Below, piece after piece: positions 47,781 through 58,118 of a DNA stretch of 64,000 nucleotides. The notes beneath the pieces are model-generated. The model was not told where the DNA came from. It searched no databases and worked only from the letters and a program-made list of their open reading frames with translations. This stretch comes from Dysidea avara (taxonomy: Eukaryota > Porifera > Demospongiae > Dictyoceratida > Dysideidae): assembly GCF_963678975.1 (NCBI RefSeq), contig NC_089275.1, forward strand, positions 17,372,220-17,436,219, read 5' to 3'. A program made the translations under genes and the position numbers. Positions within the stretch are counted from its first letter, which is position 1. Each line of letters opens with the position of its first letter.

Positions 47781-48460
47781 CTTTTTGCATTGTCGTTGTT
47801 CATGTTTATCCTTGCTTTCAGATTCACTAGTTACTTTACAGAAATGTATATATCTCAAATGTGGCATAGTGGATACAAGTGCATATACTGTACGTATGCG
47901 CATCAGGTAAAGGGGGACAAATCACAAAGGATTGCACTGTAAGTAAACTGTATAGAAGAGAGTTCTATGGAATGTAATACAACACATCTTTGAAAATAGT
48001 TCGTTGAGATTACGTTGTTTGTTTGGGCTGTTTTTACTAAAGCTCAGACTTTGGTGTTTGATAACTTTGTTGAAGTTACTGTTATGTGAGCAACATAGTC
48101 AACCTCCTTAGTTTAAGTTTATAGCGAGTGTTTATATGGTTACTAAGTAGTTCTGTTTATTGGATGAACTTAGTATAATGCAATTCAGCAATTCAGCTTG
48201 TGGTCCCCGGCCGTCAATGGGTTACTTTATAAGAACATTTAATGTGTACGTATATGCTCTTAATTTGCAATGATGACCTTAGCACTGCATCACAAAAATG
48301 TTTACTTTAGGTTACTAGTTTACTCTCTTTTAGAGCTGTGTTATTTGACTAACACTTTGTTTGCGACAGAGAATAACTGTTTTTTGAATCATGTGTGAAT
48401 AATAAATTGGTTACATGTAACTATAGTTTTTAGCAACAATAGCGTAAGCGATCAAATGTC
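47781..48460. other. No gene recognised
   Basis: Spacer between repeat family C and a TIR element. Confidence 0.35.
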
Positions 48461-49005
48461 GACTGGTATCTTTTGTCGACCACGGGTGTATTTAAAGTCG
48501 AATACTGAAATTATGAGGAGCTGCCTGAATATTCACTACGGTAAGGATAGTTGGTGACAAGAACTCTAGAAAGAATCCCAAGAAGTGAAACAGGCCCCAA
48601 GGAATACGTGAGAACTCTATCATATCCAAATAAGGAAAATGGAGATCAAGATGCTGTAACATTATGGAACGAACCTGAAATCACGCTCTGGATACACAAA
48701 CAGTGAAATGGTAGCCAGTAATGGCACTGTCGTCCGTTTGAGCCATGTTGCAACACTAGACAAGGTCTTCTTCGTGTTTCATTTCACGAAGACTATAGAA
48801 TACTTCGTTACCACGCGGTTGTTACAGGAAATACCATATATGGATATTGATCTTGAGAATTGTGGAGTCCAATAGTATCCATAACTAATCTACTCTGTAA
48901 ATGCAGTTACTATGGCAAAGGGAAAAACCGAGGGTGGTCAACTTAAAGTTATGGAATAATCTATTATGGTTGAGTTAAAATACGCGTGGTCGACTTTCGA
49001 TACGA
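48461..49005. mobile_element. Probable MITE with TCGACCACG-containing inverted ends
   Basis: GGTATCTTTTGTCGACCACG then GGTGTATTT at the left. Right inverted AAAATACGCGTGGTCGACTTTCGATAC. An internal hairpin TTCTTCGTGTTTCATTTCACGAAGA lies mid-element. Exact termini and TSD unresolved. Confidence 0.5.
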
Positions 49006-49227
49006 GGGAATGAAATGAAAACTGTCTTGACTATTTTTGCCACACATTAAAGGTTAGTTAAGTATAGGCACAGATTCTACTTACACTTGCAGTGATGTTA
49101 AACTAATAAGCTTTGCCATGGGTTGAATGATATTGGTTTCATGGAGTATAATTCAATAGTAGTCAGACAATCATCACTTACGCTAATAGCCTTTAAAGAA
49201 TCCTATCAATGCATTGAATTAAATCCC

Positions 49228-49535
49228 ACAATTACAACTGAATGCCACTGGTTAGATTATAAATACATTTTGGTTTTGCTAATTGAGTGGCCTTCTGTCT
49301 AGTGGTATGGAGGTTCTGTTGTGTGGCTAGTGGTCAAAACCACATGGCAGAGCCTCCGTACAACTTTACAGACTGCCCTGACGATCTCTACCCATCTGGG
49401 TTGGTGCCTATGCCAGTCTGCAAGGCCCCCATGGTGGGGCCTTGCAGATTGACATACCACCATTCAGCTCTGTGGTTTTCGTCAGTACACACAACCCAGT
49501 ACATCACACTTGTCAGTATCCCTGCTTAGGAGCAT
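49228..49535 (+). repeat. Repeat family C, copy 2
   Basis: Same start block (GGTTAGATTATAAATACATTTTGGTTTTGC) and overall layout as copies 1 and 3. The most diverged copy. Includes TCTAGTGGTATGG and GTGGTCAAAACC, loosely box A/B-like, so a tRNA-derived SINE origin is possible but unproven. Confidence 0.65.
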
Positions 49536-49619
49536 ATACTGTTGACACAGGTGTGGTGTACTTTTTGTGACTCATTATTTTCATGCATCATATCATACAG
49601 TATGATAGTAGTGTATATT

Positions 49620-50170
49620 AGTGATCCTGAAGGTTTGGGATTAACTAGCCAAAAATATCACCAAACCTTAATGGCACCTTAGCAGTATTAGTTAGGTATA
49701 ACCAAGCACAAAAGTGCCTTCAGTACAACCTGAAACACTACCGAAAACTTGCTACTAAATTATTATTTTTATTAATTAAGTGGAATGTTCTTATGACTGA
49801 ATGCCTGACTGACTGATGGCTTCAGATTCAGACAAGCGTAATTCGATAATGGCTAAGGTTGTGGGCTTGATTTTTCACTGTTTGACGTTGCTCCAGCACA
49901 ACAGGTTCCTTTTGGCACACCGCAGTACGTACAATGCATTCTTCATGGACTTACCTTTGTCCTCTTTTGTGTCCCATTTATCTGATGGCTTCCCTACGTT
50001 TGACAGGAATTGTCCAAGTTTCTGTTGCATCTGGATTGGTTGCAGAGGTCCTTCTCTTAGTGTTCCTCATTTGTAATGCTGTGTAATGGGCTGAACATAG
50101 CTGAAAATCAAGTGTAATAGCCACTTCAATATTTTAGTAATTGATAATATAATTGGGTCATACGTTCAGA
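49620..50170 (+). repeat. Repeat family 1, copy
   Basis: GCAGTATTAGTTAGGTATAA, AAAGTGCCTTCAG, CAGACAAGCGTAATTCGATAA, TTTGACGTTGCTCCAGC and TTGTAATGCTGTGTAATGGG occur in order. Shared with 24.1, 50.5-51.2 and (inverted) 51.65-51.99 kb. Confidence 0.7.
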
Positions 50171-50588
50171 TGAATAAACAAAACCTGGTACCATTCTTTC
50201 TGTTCTAATGCAGCATGCGTGGGTTCAAGAGTCATAATAATGTTATATACAATTTTAAACAAAAAGTATAAGGAAAATTAAGAATTATTAGGATCATAGA
50301 AATAAAAAGTAGCAAAACAAGGGAGGTGGCTTTTACAATGCACTTCATAAGATTACAATCTGCTGACCACCTAGCCTTGATCACATGTGAATCTGATCAT
50401 CCTGTGCTTGTCAATAAAGATGGTCCATTCATAACACTTTTATGATTTTCATATACATTTTCTATCATACAGTACAGTTGTACTGTACATATATTAGGGA
50501 TCCTGCATGGAGGTCTGGCCAAAAAAAAAAACCACCCAAAAAGTAGCTTTGCAATACCTCTGGCACCTTGGCAGTATTGGTTAGGTAC

Positions 50589-50774
50589 AGTACCGCTCAA
50601 ATGCAGCATCATGTCGCGAGAGTTAAACAACTCACTAACACCCATTTCACTTGTATTCATCCTGTTTCACTAGGGATAAATACTCACGAGCGAAGCAGGT
50701 GCCATGCCTTTTAATTAGCAAGTGTTTTAATTGCTCACACTCTCGCGAGATGACGTTGCATTTGAGCAGTACCG
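50589..50774. mobile_element. Family G MITE, best copy, nested in family 1
   Basis: AGTACCGCTCAAATGCAGCA then TCATGTCGCGAGAGTT at the left. Inverted ACTCTCGCGAGATGACGTTG then CATTTGAGCAGTACCGT at the right. Inserted within repeat family 1. Degraded relatives at 31.7 and 55.6 kb. Confidence 0.82.
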
Positions 50775-50849
50775 TATATCAAACCTTAAATACAACCCTA
50801 AATTCTTCCAATAGGTTGTGACAAAATTTTATTTTATTTATTTGATGGA

Positions 50850-51990
50850 ATTTTCTACTGACTTACTGTATGCTTGACACCTTCAGACAAGCGTAACTCG
50901 ATAACGGGAAAGTCTACAGGCTTGATTTCTCAGTTCACTGTTTGATGTTGCTTCAGCCTGACAGGAGCTTATTGGCTTACTGCAGTACATATAATGCACA
51001 CATCATGAACTTACGTTTGTCCCCATTTCTCTGCTGACAGCCAAAGGTGTTGATTCGCAGAAGCATATTGCTTCCCTACGTTCAGTTGTAAATGGGAATC
51101 GTCCATATTTTCCTTGGTGACTGGATAAATTGCAGAGGAGGTTCTCCTACTGTTCTCATTTGTAATGCTGTGTAACGGGCTGAACATACGTAGCTGAAAG
51201 TGAAGCATAATAGCCACTTTACTTTCGAATCAGTAAGTGATAGTTGGGGCACATGAATCGACCATATTTTTCATGGTGACTGGATTGATAATAACATGTA
51301 CAAGGAAAATTAGGAATTTTAAGTTCAATAATTAGGGATCAAGCAAAATTGTGAAACAAAGGAGGTCACCTACTAGTGGACATTTTGGGAGGTGTAAGTG
51401 GCACTCCTGCCTTTGAACAGCTATTTTTGAGACGTAAAATGGATGGCTGGATTGATGATCTTTGTCCAATAAGATTTAGGCAACCTCCACATCACTACAT
51501 TGATCTCTACTTGAACTTAAAATTCCTAATTTCCTTGTACCTATTTTTTACTGTTTTGTATCATTATTATGACTGGCATACCGTATTAGAAGAAAGAGTG
51601 TTGCCAGAAATATATTTTCTTCTGAATGCATGCCCCAACTATCAATTACTGAAATATCAAAGTGGCCACTACGCTTCGATTTTCAGCTATGTTCAGCCCG
51701 TTACACAGTGTGAAGAACACTACGAGAAGGACCTCTGCATTCAATCCAGTCATAACGGATAACTTCATTACAAACATAAGGAAGCCATTAGTGCAAATCG
51801 ATACCGACCACTGTCAGCAGAGATACAGTGTAAATAGGACACAAAGAAGGGCACAAAGAAGGGCACAAAGAAGGGCACAGGTAAATCCATTGTACATGCT
51901 GCAGTATGTCAGGAGGTACCTGTCAGGCTGAAGCAACATTGAATAGTAAAAAAATTATGCCCATGGCCTTAGTCATTATCAAGTTACACT
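50850..51990. repeat. Kilobase-scale palindrome made of inverted family-1 copies
   Basis: 50.85-51.36 kb (ACACCTTCAGACAAGCGTAA; GCTGTGTAACGGGCTGAACAT; ACAAGGAAAATTAGGAATTT) recurs inverted at 51.49-51.99 kb (AAATTCCTAATTTCCTTGT; ATGTTCAGCCCGTTACACAG; TTACACTTGTCTGAATGC). The innermost pair, 51296-51542, is a MITE-like unit of the AAGTATAAGGAAAATT family. Confidence 0.75.
51836..51882. repeat. 12-bp tandem repeat, about 3.5 units
   Basis: AGGACACAAAGA-like units (ACAAAGAAGGGC repeated). Confidence 0.85.
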
Positions 51991-52102
51991 TGTCTGAATG
52001 CATCAATCAGCCGCCACGTTATATTGATATTTGACTTCTGAAAGCTATACAAGTTCACAAGGTAATTGAGCTTGTCCAGCTCATTCATTTTATGTACTAA
52101 AG

Positions 52103-52111
52103 GGTGTGTGT

Positions 52112-52172
<61 letters not shown>
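52103..52172. repeat. (TG)n microsatellite
   Basis: About 35 TG units with two TGCG interruptions near the left end. Confidence 0.97.
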
Positions 52173-52173
<1 letters not shown>

Positions 52174-52821
52174 ATTCTGCATTTGTAAAGTATTTATAAT
52201 TATGATGCTATTTGTCAACAATCTGATTTTACCAATGCGCAAGAAATAATTATTGTGCTTTTAACTGAATCATGACCCTTAACTGTGTCGGGACATTTAT
52301 TTTGTGAATGTAAACTGAGGAAACTAGCAATACAGACTACCTAAAGTACAGCAATTGCTTGTTTTTCTGCATAATGCTTATAATTTTGTTTACTCATACC
52401 GATCACTTTTGTTGCTACAGATCCTTACAGTATCCAATGGTCAATGCACGGCAGCAAGTGATACAAGTGGAATAGACTATAAACTTAAGTAATGTTCTAG
52501 TTCCTATTTGTTAGGCTAAGGCTGCAGCACATGTTGACCTTCAGTGCCAGCCACTGTAAAGCTATAATGATAATAATTGCTTTTCTGAGTTGCTACTAAC
52601 ATAATATTCCTGTCTGAAAGTTAATATACTTACGTTAATGCAATAACAACCTGGTTTGTGCACATTTTTAAATGTTGAAATTTTAAAGGCATACATACTG
52701 TATAGCTAGCTACATAGTGTACGTTTGTGTAAATTTTATACTTTTACACAGTTTGAAAATGCTTAATATAATTTTCATTGGTGGATTATTTGATTATACA
52801 GGAGGATCAGGTGTACTGATG

Positions 52822-52970
52822 GGCAGTATGACAAGGTGGCAGTATGACAAGGTGGCAGTATGACAAGGTGGCAGTATGACAAGGTGGCAGTATGACAAGG
52901 TGGCAGTATGACAAGGTGGCAGTATGACAAGGTGGCAGTATGACAAGGTGGCAGTATGACAAGGTGGCAG
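52822..52970. repeat. 16-bp minisatellite, about 9.3 identical units
   Basis: Unit GGCAGTATGACAAGGT repeats with no visible variation. Open frames in several phases are artefacts of the period. Confidence 0.97.
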
Positions 52971-53080
52971 GTGCAATACATTTAACAGTGTTTGCACATC
53001 CAAGTTTCAATTGCCAACATCTGTAGGTTCGTGTATGTTCCAGTTGAAATATGAAAATCATTATACATGTATATAATATA

Positions 53081-53652
53081 CAGTGGAACCTGTCTATAAT
53101 GGTCACCTTGGGACCAGATATATCTGGCCTTTATATACAGGTGGCTGTTATAGAGAAAACCTGTATAAGGTGGTCAGCAGCATTTTAGTGGCTATGGCCG
53201 TTATAAATGAGTGATTATTATTAAGAGGCTCGCGCCAACCGCAATGCAGTAATACTTTAGTACAGAAAGGACAAGGTGAGCTCGAGCTTGTTATGAATGT
53301 TGGTTATAGCTATTGAATACGTTTAAGCAATGAAGCCTGATAGATTATATAGTATTCATTGAAAGGCAGGAAGTGTGATAATTGTGCATTAATTGAAACA
53401 GTGCCGTAGTGCCAGACAGTTGGCTTAACAAGCCACCATAAAAGGTAGCGACCGCTATATGAAGAAGAAAGTTATGTATACAGTGATTCATAGGCGAATT
53501 CTTGGTTGGCCGTTATACGCGTTAGACAGGTGACCGCTTAATGCAGACAACAATGCATACATTTGTATGGGAAAATATTTGGGACCTCGTGTCCATGGCC
53601 GTTATGCAGAGGTGACCGCTTAATCCAGGTGACCGTAACACAGGTTCCACTG
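53081..53652. mobile_element. Tigger/pogo-like non-autonomous element, TA target site
   Basis: Begins CAGTGGAACCTGTCTATAAT with GGTCACC. Ends GGTGACCGTAACACAGGTTC with CACTG. Flanked by TA on both sides (53079-53080 and 53653-53654). Sub-terminal GTGACCGCTTAAT blocks repeat inside the right end. It ends at the start of repeat family C copy 3. No transposase. Confidence 0.85.
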
Positions 53653-53653
53653 T

Positions 53654-53985
53654 ATATTGTTTATTTCATCCCACAATCACTTGTGAATGCCATTGGTTAG
53701 GTTATAAATACATTTTGGTTTTGCAATTAGGATGGCCTTCGGGTCTGGCGGTGTGGAGGCTGTGGTGTGTGGTATTGTGGCCACATCCCACACTCACCAC
53801 TTCCTCCATACCACCAGACCCGGATGCCCTGGTGATCCCTGCCCAGCTGTGTGTGCGTCCGTGTCATCTCACACAGGTCCGGCCCAGACCCCACCTGTGT
53901 GCCTGCCATGCCTGGCCTGTGTTGGATGGCACAGACGGCATTCAGCTGGTCAGCGCTCACCAGCCATTTTGCCTCCCGGTCATGC
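53654..53985 (+). repeat. Repeat family C, copy 3
   Basis: Longest and most GC-rich copy (GGTTATAAATACATTTTGG; GGTATTGTGGCCACATCCCA; CCACCAGACCCGGATGCCCTGG). All three long frames across it, on both strands, are repeat-derived. Confidence 0.75.
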
Positions 53986-54694
53986 CCCTTATTACCTTTG
54001 ATGATTTTTAGAAACAAGTTGGGAGTTTACGTAGTGAAAAGATTCATTTTTCTGTAATCCAATTGTGCTTGTGTTGTTGATCATAATGCATGTCGTGTAT
54101 ACAGTATGTAGTATTATTATATTTTATTACTGTGCAAAACCTCAAAATAGAGTATAAGAGCACACTATAGTTATAAATTAAGTAAGGATTTAAAATGTTC
54201 TACATTTGATGAAGATGTAGCTAGTGTATGTAACAAAGAAGCTGAATGCATGTTGTTCACTATTCTTATTCTTTTGTATAATGTGTTCTATGTTTATTCA
54301 AAATTGCATCCTTCCTTTCATTTACAAACACTTGTGAATAGCACCATTTATGGTTCTGCGATATATGTACCTATATTTGAGCTGTTAACAAAGCCACTAT
54401 ACTTTCAATAGGACCTTGATACCAAAACTATGATACCGAAAATATTGAATACATAATAGTGGTTAGTAGTAAAAATGCAAGTATTTTGTAGCATCAAAAT
54501 AAACTGCATGTTTACAACAGCAGCACATATGGACATGTACAGTAGCTGAGTATAATTTATTATTTTTATTTTTTTGCTTTGTCAATTTGCAATCCTTTCT
54601 TGTACTATGGGTCAGTGAGCGATACCTGTATTAGTAGCACACAGTATTTCCTTTGATGTTTGAAGTTACTAACAAACCTGTGGCTAGCCATTAA
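53986..54694. other. No gene recognised
   Basis: AT-rich spacer. Confidence 0.4.
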
Positions 54695-54855
54695 ACCAAA
54701 GGCTTTACAGCACAAGTGTTGAAGGTCAGTAGGACCAGGTTTCTACAGCCTGTTTAAAATCGTTATACAAAGTATGTTTGAAAAGGTAAAAAGGCAAAAA
54801 ATCCATGACTGGACCTGGGCAGCCTTGAACCTGCAGCCATTCAATTAACATTCAA
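54695..54855 (-). repeat. SINE-like repeat D, fuller copy
   Basis: On the minus strand a box B-like GCAGGTTCAAGGCTGCCC precedes CCAGTCATGGATTTTTTGCC, TTTTCAAACATACTT and ACACTTGTGCTGTAAAGCCT. The other copy is at 31.3 kb. Confidence 0.6.
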
Positions 54856-56309
54856 ATGCTTACAGGGGTCAGCCAGGCAGTCAGGGTGTTTTCTCATTGT
54901 CAATTTGTATATAGAAACTCTAGAGTTGTTACCACAAAATTAATGGACATTAGTTTGTTTGCTTTTAAGCCTTTACAACATAAGCAAAATATACTCACTC
55001 TTGGTGTGCCCTTGTGTATTGGCTGTTGTCATAATCTTCTGTATATTATTACGTAGATAAGATACATGGACCTAGTAGTTTTGCTTGATGTGAATTGAGG
55101 TCATTTTCTTTTCAGTACTGCAGAAATCTGTAACTATACTTGATAAGGTACAGTAAAATGTGATGGTGATGTGGCTAAACCAAATAAGAGTGCTATTTTA
55201 CAAAAAAAAAATGTTGTCAAAAACCGAATTATTAAATCCTTATATTTCAACACAAGAAACTAAATGTCTAAATTATCTAGCACTGGTAGAAGTGACAAAG
55301 GTTCCAGGTTCCATTCCAGGTTCCATTCAAAGGTTGGATATACGGTATTGCTAAGGGCATCGCAGTAGGTGTGACCAGTAAGGCCAGAGCCTCACCCATT
55401 TTTGGGTAACTTTAAAAAGAACTTATAAACTTGATGAAGCTAAAACTAAAAGTAGTGAACATGCAATACTTAGCATTTATGTAATAGCAACAATTGAAGG
55501 AAACGACACTTATCTAGCCTGTGCAAGTCGATTTCGTCCTTATAAAGTGCCTCTAAATATAGTTGTGGTCGCGAGTAAAACAGTTGCCACACCCTTCAAT
55601 TAGCTTGTATTTTATAGTATTATGCTCACACTCACACGAGATGACACTACATTGAGCGGTACCGTAGCTATATGCATGAGATACCTCAACACATGACATC
55701 ATGATTACATTCAGTCCACTGTCGCACAACATGGATTATACATTTGGCACAGTTGCTTAATGTTCACCTGGCCTGCAAAATTCCTTTGAGGTTCTCCCTT
55801 TAATACTGCCTCATAGCTTAGCATGGGGTACATATCAAAGTTTTTGAAACGGGATTCAAAATCACTTCAGTGATTGATTCACAGTGATAGCTATCCATTT
55901 CATCTCATGTGAGTGTGCATATGTAACTAATTTGGCAAACATTAACAACTTATCTGTAAGACTATATTCAAATAGAAAGTTGTTTATTTACGAACTTTTG
56001 GAATCCAAACTATGACATCATCTTCTAATGATACAGTTGGAAATCTGCTTGTAGCTGTTACTAACAACTTTTCTTGATATCTTTCCCTAATATGGTTGGA
56101 CAGTACCAGTCAGTGCTTTCCCTGTACTCAATCATTTTCTTGCTAATTATTTTAATATATTTTGCTAATTATTTTAATATATTTTCCTTATTTGGTAAGA
56201 AAGCACTTAGGATGAGCATACCGCACCACACCACATATTACACCATCACTACGAATAATGTCTAGTATTGTTGATGGACAGTAGAGGGACTAAGCTAGAG
56301 TCAGTTACA
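54856..56309. other. 5' flank of the fibrinogen-domain gene, with a family G fragment
   Basis: 55560-55672 carries TGTGGTCGCGAGTAAAACAG and CACGAGATGACACTACATTG with AGCGGTACCGTA, a degraded family G MITE. TTTGCTAATTATTTTAATAT is tandemly duplicated at 56143-56182. No promoter motif is clear. Confidence 0.45.
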
Positions 56310-57215
56310 ATGTTCAGTTGGTTTATTAGTATAGTACTGCTAGGGTGTACATGGAGGGCAGTGCTGTGTGATGATAGTGAAGTCTCTTATACATTCTATA
56401 GTAAATTTGGGACTGAATCTTTCTTGCCAGGTAAATCATGTGCTGATATTTACCAGATCAGTAAAGCTAGTAGGGGTAGATCGGGATATTATTGGATAAG
56501 GACTACATCACTTGTTAGAGTCTACTGTGATATGGAACTAGAGTGTGGTGGTGTAAAAGGAGGCTGGATGAGGATTGCTTATCTTGATATGGCTCAGGGA
56601 CACTCTTGTCCTTCACCGTGGAGCAGAATCATAATACCTGGTACTTCTAAAGAAGTGTGTAGAACCCCCGATGATGCAGGCTGTTACTCTGTCACCTATT
56701 CCACTCATGGTATGAACTACAACAAGATCTGTGGTAAAGTTAGAGGATATCAAAAAGGCTCTACGGATGCTTTTCATTCTGCAGTGAAAGGTGGTAAATC
56801 AATTAATAATGTTTATGCTGATGGGATATCAATAACATTTGGTAATCCTCGGAAACATGTATGGACATATGCTGCGGGATTTACTGATGATGGAAACTAT
56901 CCCCACTACAATTGCCCATGTGCTCACATTCCAGGTCCTGATCCTCCATCATTTGTTGGTGACCATTATTACTGTGACTCTGGTGACACAGGATCTTATG
57001 ATGTATCTGCGTATTATAGTGGAGATGTGTTATGGGATGGAAAACAGTGTCATGGCTCTAACAATAACTGTTGTACTAGTACTGATATGCCATGGTTCTT
57101 TCGACAACTGGCTAGATCTGTGAATGGTGAAAATATGGAAGTACGAAATTGTCATTTGGAAACCTTTTCTGATGAAGATACCCTTGTTGAGGGCTTGGAA
57201 CTTTATGTGCAATAA
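56310..57215 (+). CDS. Secreted fibrinogen-related domain protein, single exon, 301 aa
   Basis: The frame opens with MFSWFISIVLLGCTWRAVLC, a good signal peptide (basic residue only near the cleavage site). ATG 56310 has A at -3 and gives this signal directly. An in-frame ATG at 56274 would add 12 polar residues ahead of it. The mature part starts like a fibrinogen C-terminal domain: SCADIYQISKASRGRSGYYW, then VYCDMELECGG...GGWMRIAYLDM. The second half is Cys-, Gly- and Tyr-rich (YNCPCAHIPGPDPPSFVGDH; CHGSNNNCC) and ends in EDTLVEGLELYVQ. Related proteins of sponges and cnidarians are secreted, often lectin-like; the ligand here is unknown. It has no introns, unlike its neighbours. AATAAA overlaps the stop codon (57211-57216), so the 3' UTR would be very short. 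Confident on secretion and domain, not on role. Confidence 0.82.
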   Translation: MFSWFISIVLLGCTWRAVLCDDSEVSYTFYSKFGTESFLPGKSCADIYQISKASRGRSGYYWIRTTSLVRVYCDMELECGGVKGGWMRIAYLDMAQGHSCPSPWSRIIIPGTSKEVCRTPDDAGCYSVTYSTHGMNYNKICGKVRGYQKGSTDAFHSAVKGGKSINNVYADGISITFGNPRKHVWTYAAGFTDDGNYPHYNCPCAHIPGPDPPSFVGDHYYCDSGDTGSYDVSAYYSGDVLWDGKQCHGSNNNCCTSTDMPWFFRQLARSVNGENMEVRNCHLETFSDEDTLVEGLELYVQ

Positions 57216-57902
57216 ATAAACCACTGCACACTTTTTGCTGATTAATCTATGCTGGCAGATTAGTTGCTAATACATATTGAATAGTTTTAGAGCTATTTAT
57301 ATACCACATGAAAAATGAAACTGTACATACATTTTTGCAAAATAAGAAACCTTTTTTTGGGCAGATGTACCAATGGATGTTTGCATATTTAGCATAACTA
57401 CTTACAGCAAACTTTCCTGATTCAGATCTGTGAAATATACATACATAATGTATATATGTACAATATTACGTAAGTATCAAAATGCTACAGTAGCTACTGT
57501 ACTTGGTATACTGCAGTCTATACATCATGTAAAAGCAGTTCATTTGCTATATAATATTGAAGTGCATTACTAGTGTTTGTAAGACTGATTAAACCCCAGT
57601 GCGTGGGAGTATCTAAGCACCACGCTGGGTTATAACTACCATACAGCTAGACAGAGCGGTGCTGCTACTGTACGATGTATTAGTTATCACCCTGTTGAGG
57701 AGCCACTCAGTCTCTTTCGTGACATCATAATAACTGCGAATGGCATTGTTTACCAATGGAACAAAGAGCCAAATAAGGAAATATTGATACAAAACACCAA
57801 TACAGCACTTAAAACTACCTAAATCTTACAAGAAAACTGTTAATCCTTTACACAATAACACTACAAGTTACCAATACGATAGTTTAACAGGCCTTCGTTA
57901 AA
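57216..57902. other. Spacer between fibrinogen-domain gene and MULE-type element
   Basis: AT-rich. TAACCCAGCGTGG / CCCAGTGCGTGGG pairing at about 57594-57632 (CCCAGTGCGTGG...CCACGCTGGG) suggests a small hairpin element. Nothing else. Confidence 0.4.
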
Positions 57903-57985
57903 ACCCGGAACGGACCGGACCGGACCGGACCAGAATTTTATTGTTGAGGAGTGCATATCCAACTAAAATAAATTTAGGTGCGCTT
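57903..57985. repeat. Left terminal inverted repeat of the MULE-type element
   Basis: CCCGGAACGGACCGGACCGG, then further GGACC units and CAGAATTTTATTGTTGAGGA...AATTTAGGTGCGCTT. Confidence 0.88.
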
Positions 57986-58118
57986 ATACATTCGCGTGTT
58001 GTACAATCACGTGTTTTTATCTATGGTTGCACAGTTGTAGTTGCGTGTTATTTCACGCATGTTGCCACGTGTGGAAGGTTATCCTCGTGTGTAAGCTGTT
58101 CTTCTACCAGAATAATAG

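Noticed and set aside
49420..49452. Short palindrome CTGCAAGGCCCC/GGGGCCTTGCAG as a terminator or regulatory hairpin
   Set aside because: It lies within repeat family C and there is no gene next to it.
52822..52970. Possible CRISPR-like array
   Set aside because: Units are directly contiguous with no spacers, and the host is eukaryotic.
52775..53106. Minus-strand frames with repeated CHTATLSYCHLVILPP
   Set aside because: Artefact of the 16-bp minisatellite, open in three phases with the same translated repeat.
53715..54017. Three overlapping 90-98-codon frames on both strands
   Set aside because: They lie within repeat family C, which recurs at 47.5 and 49.2 kb with different frames.
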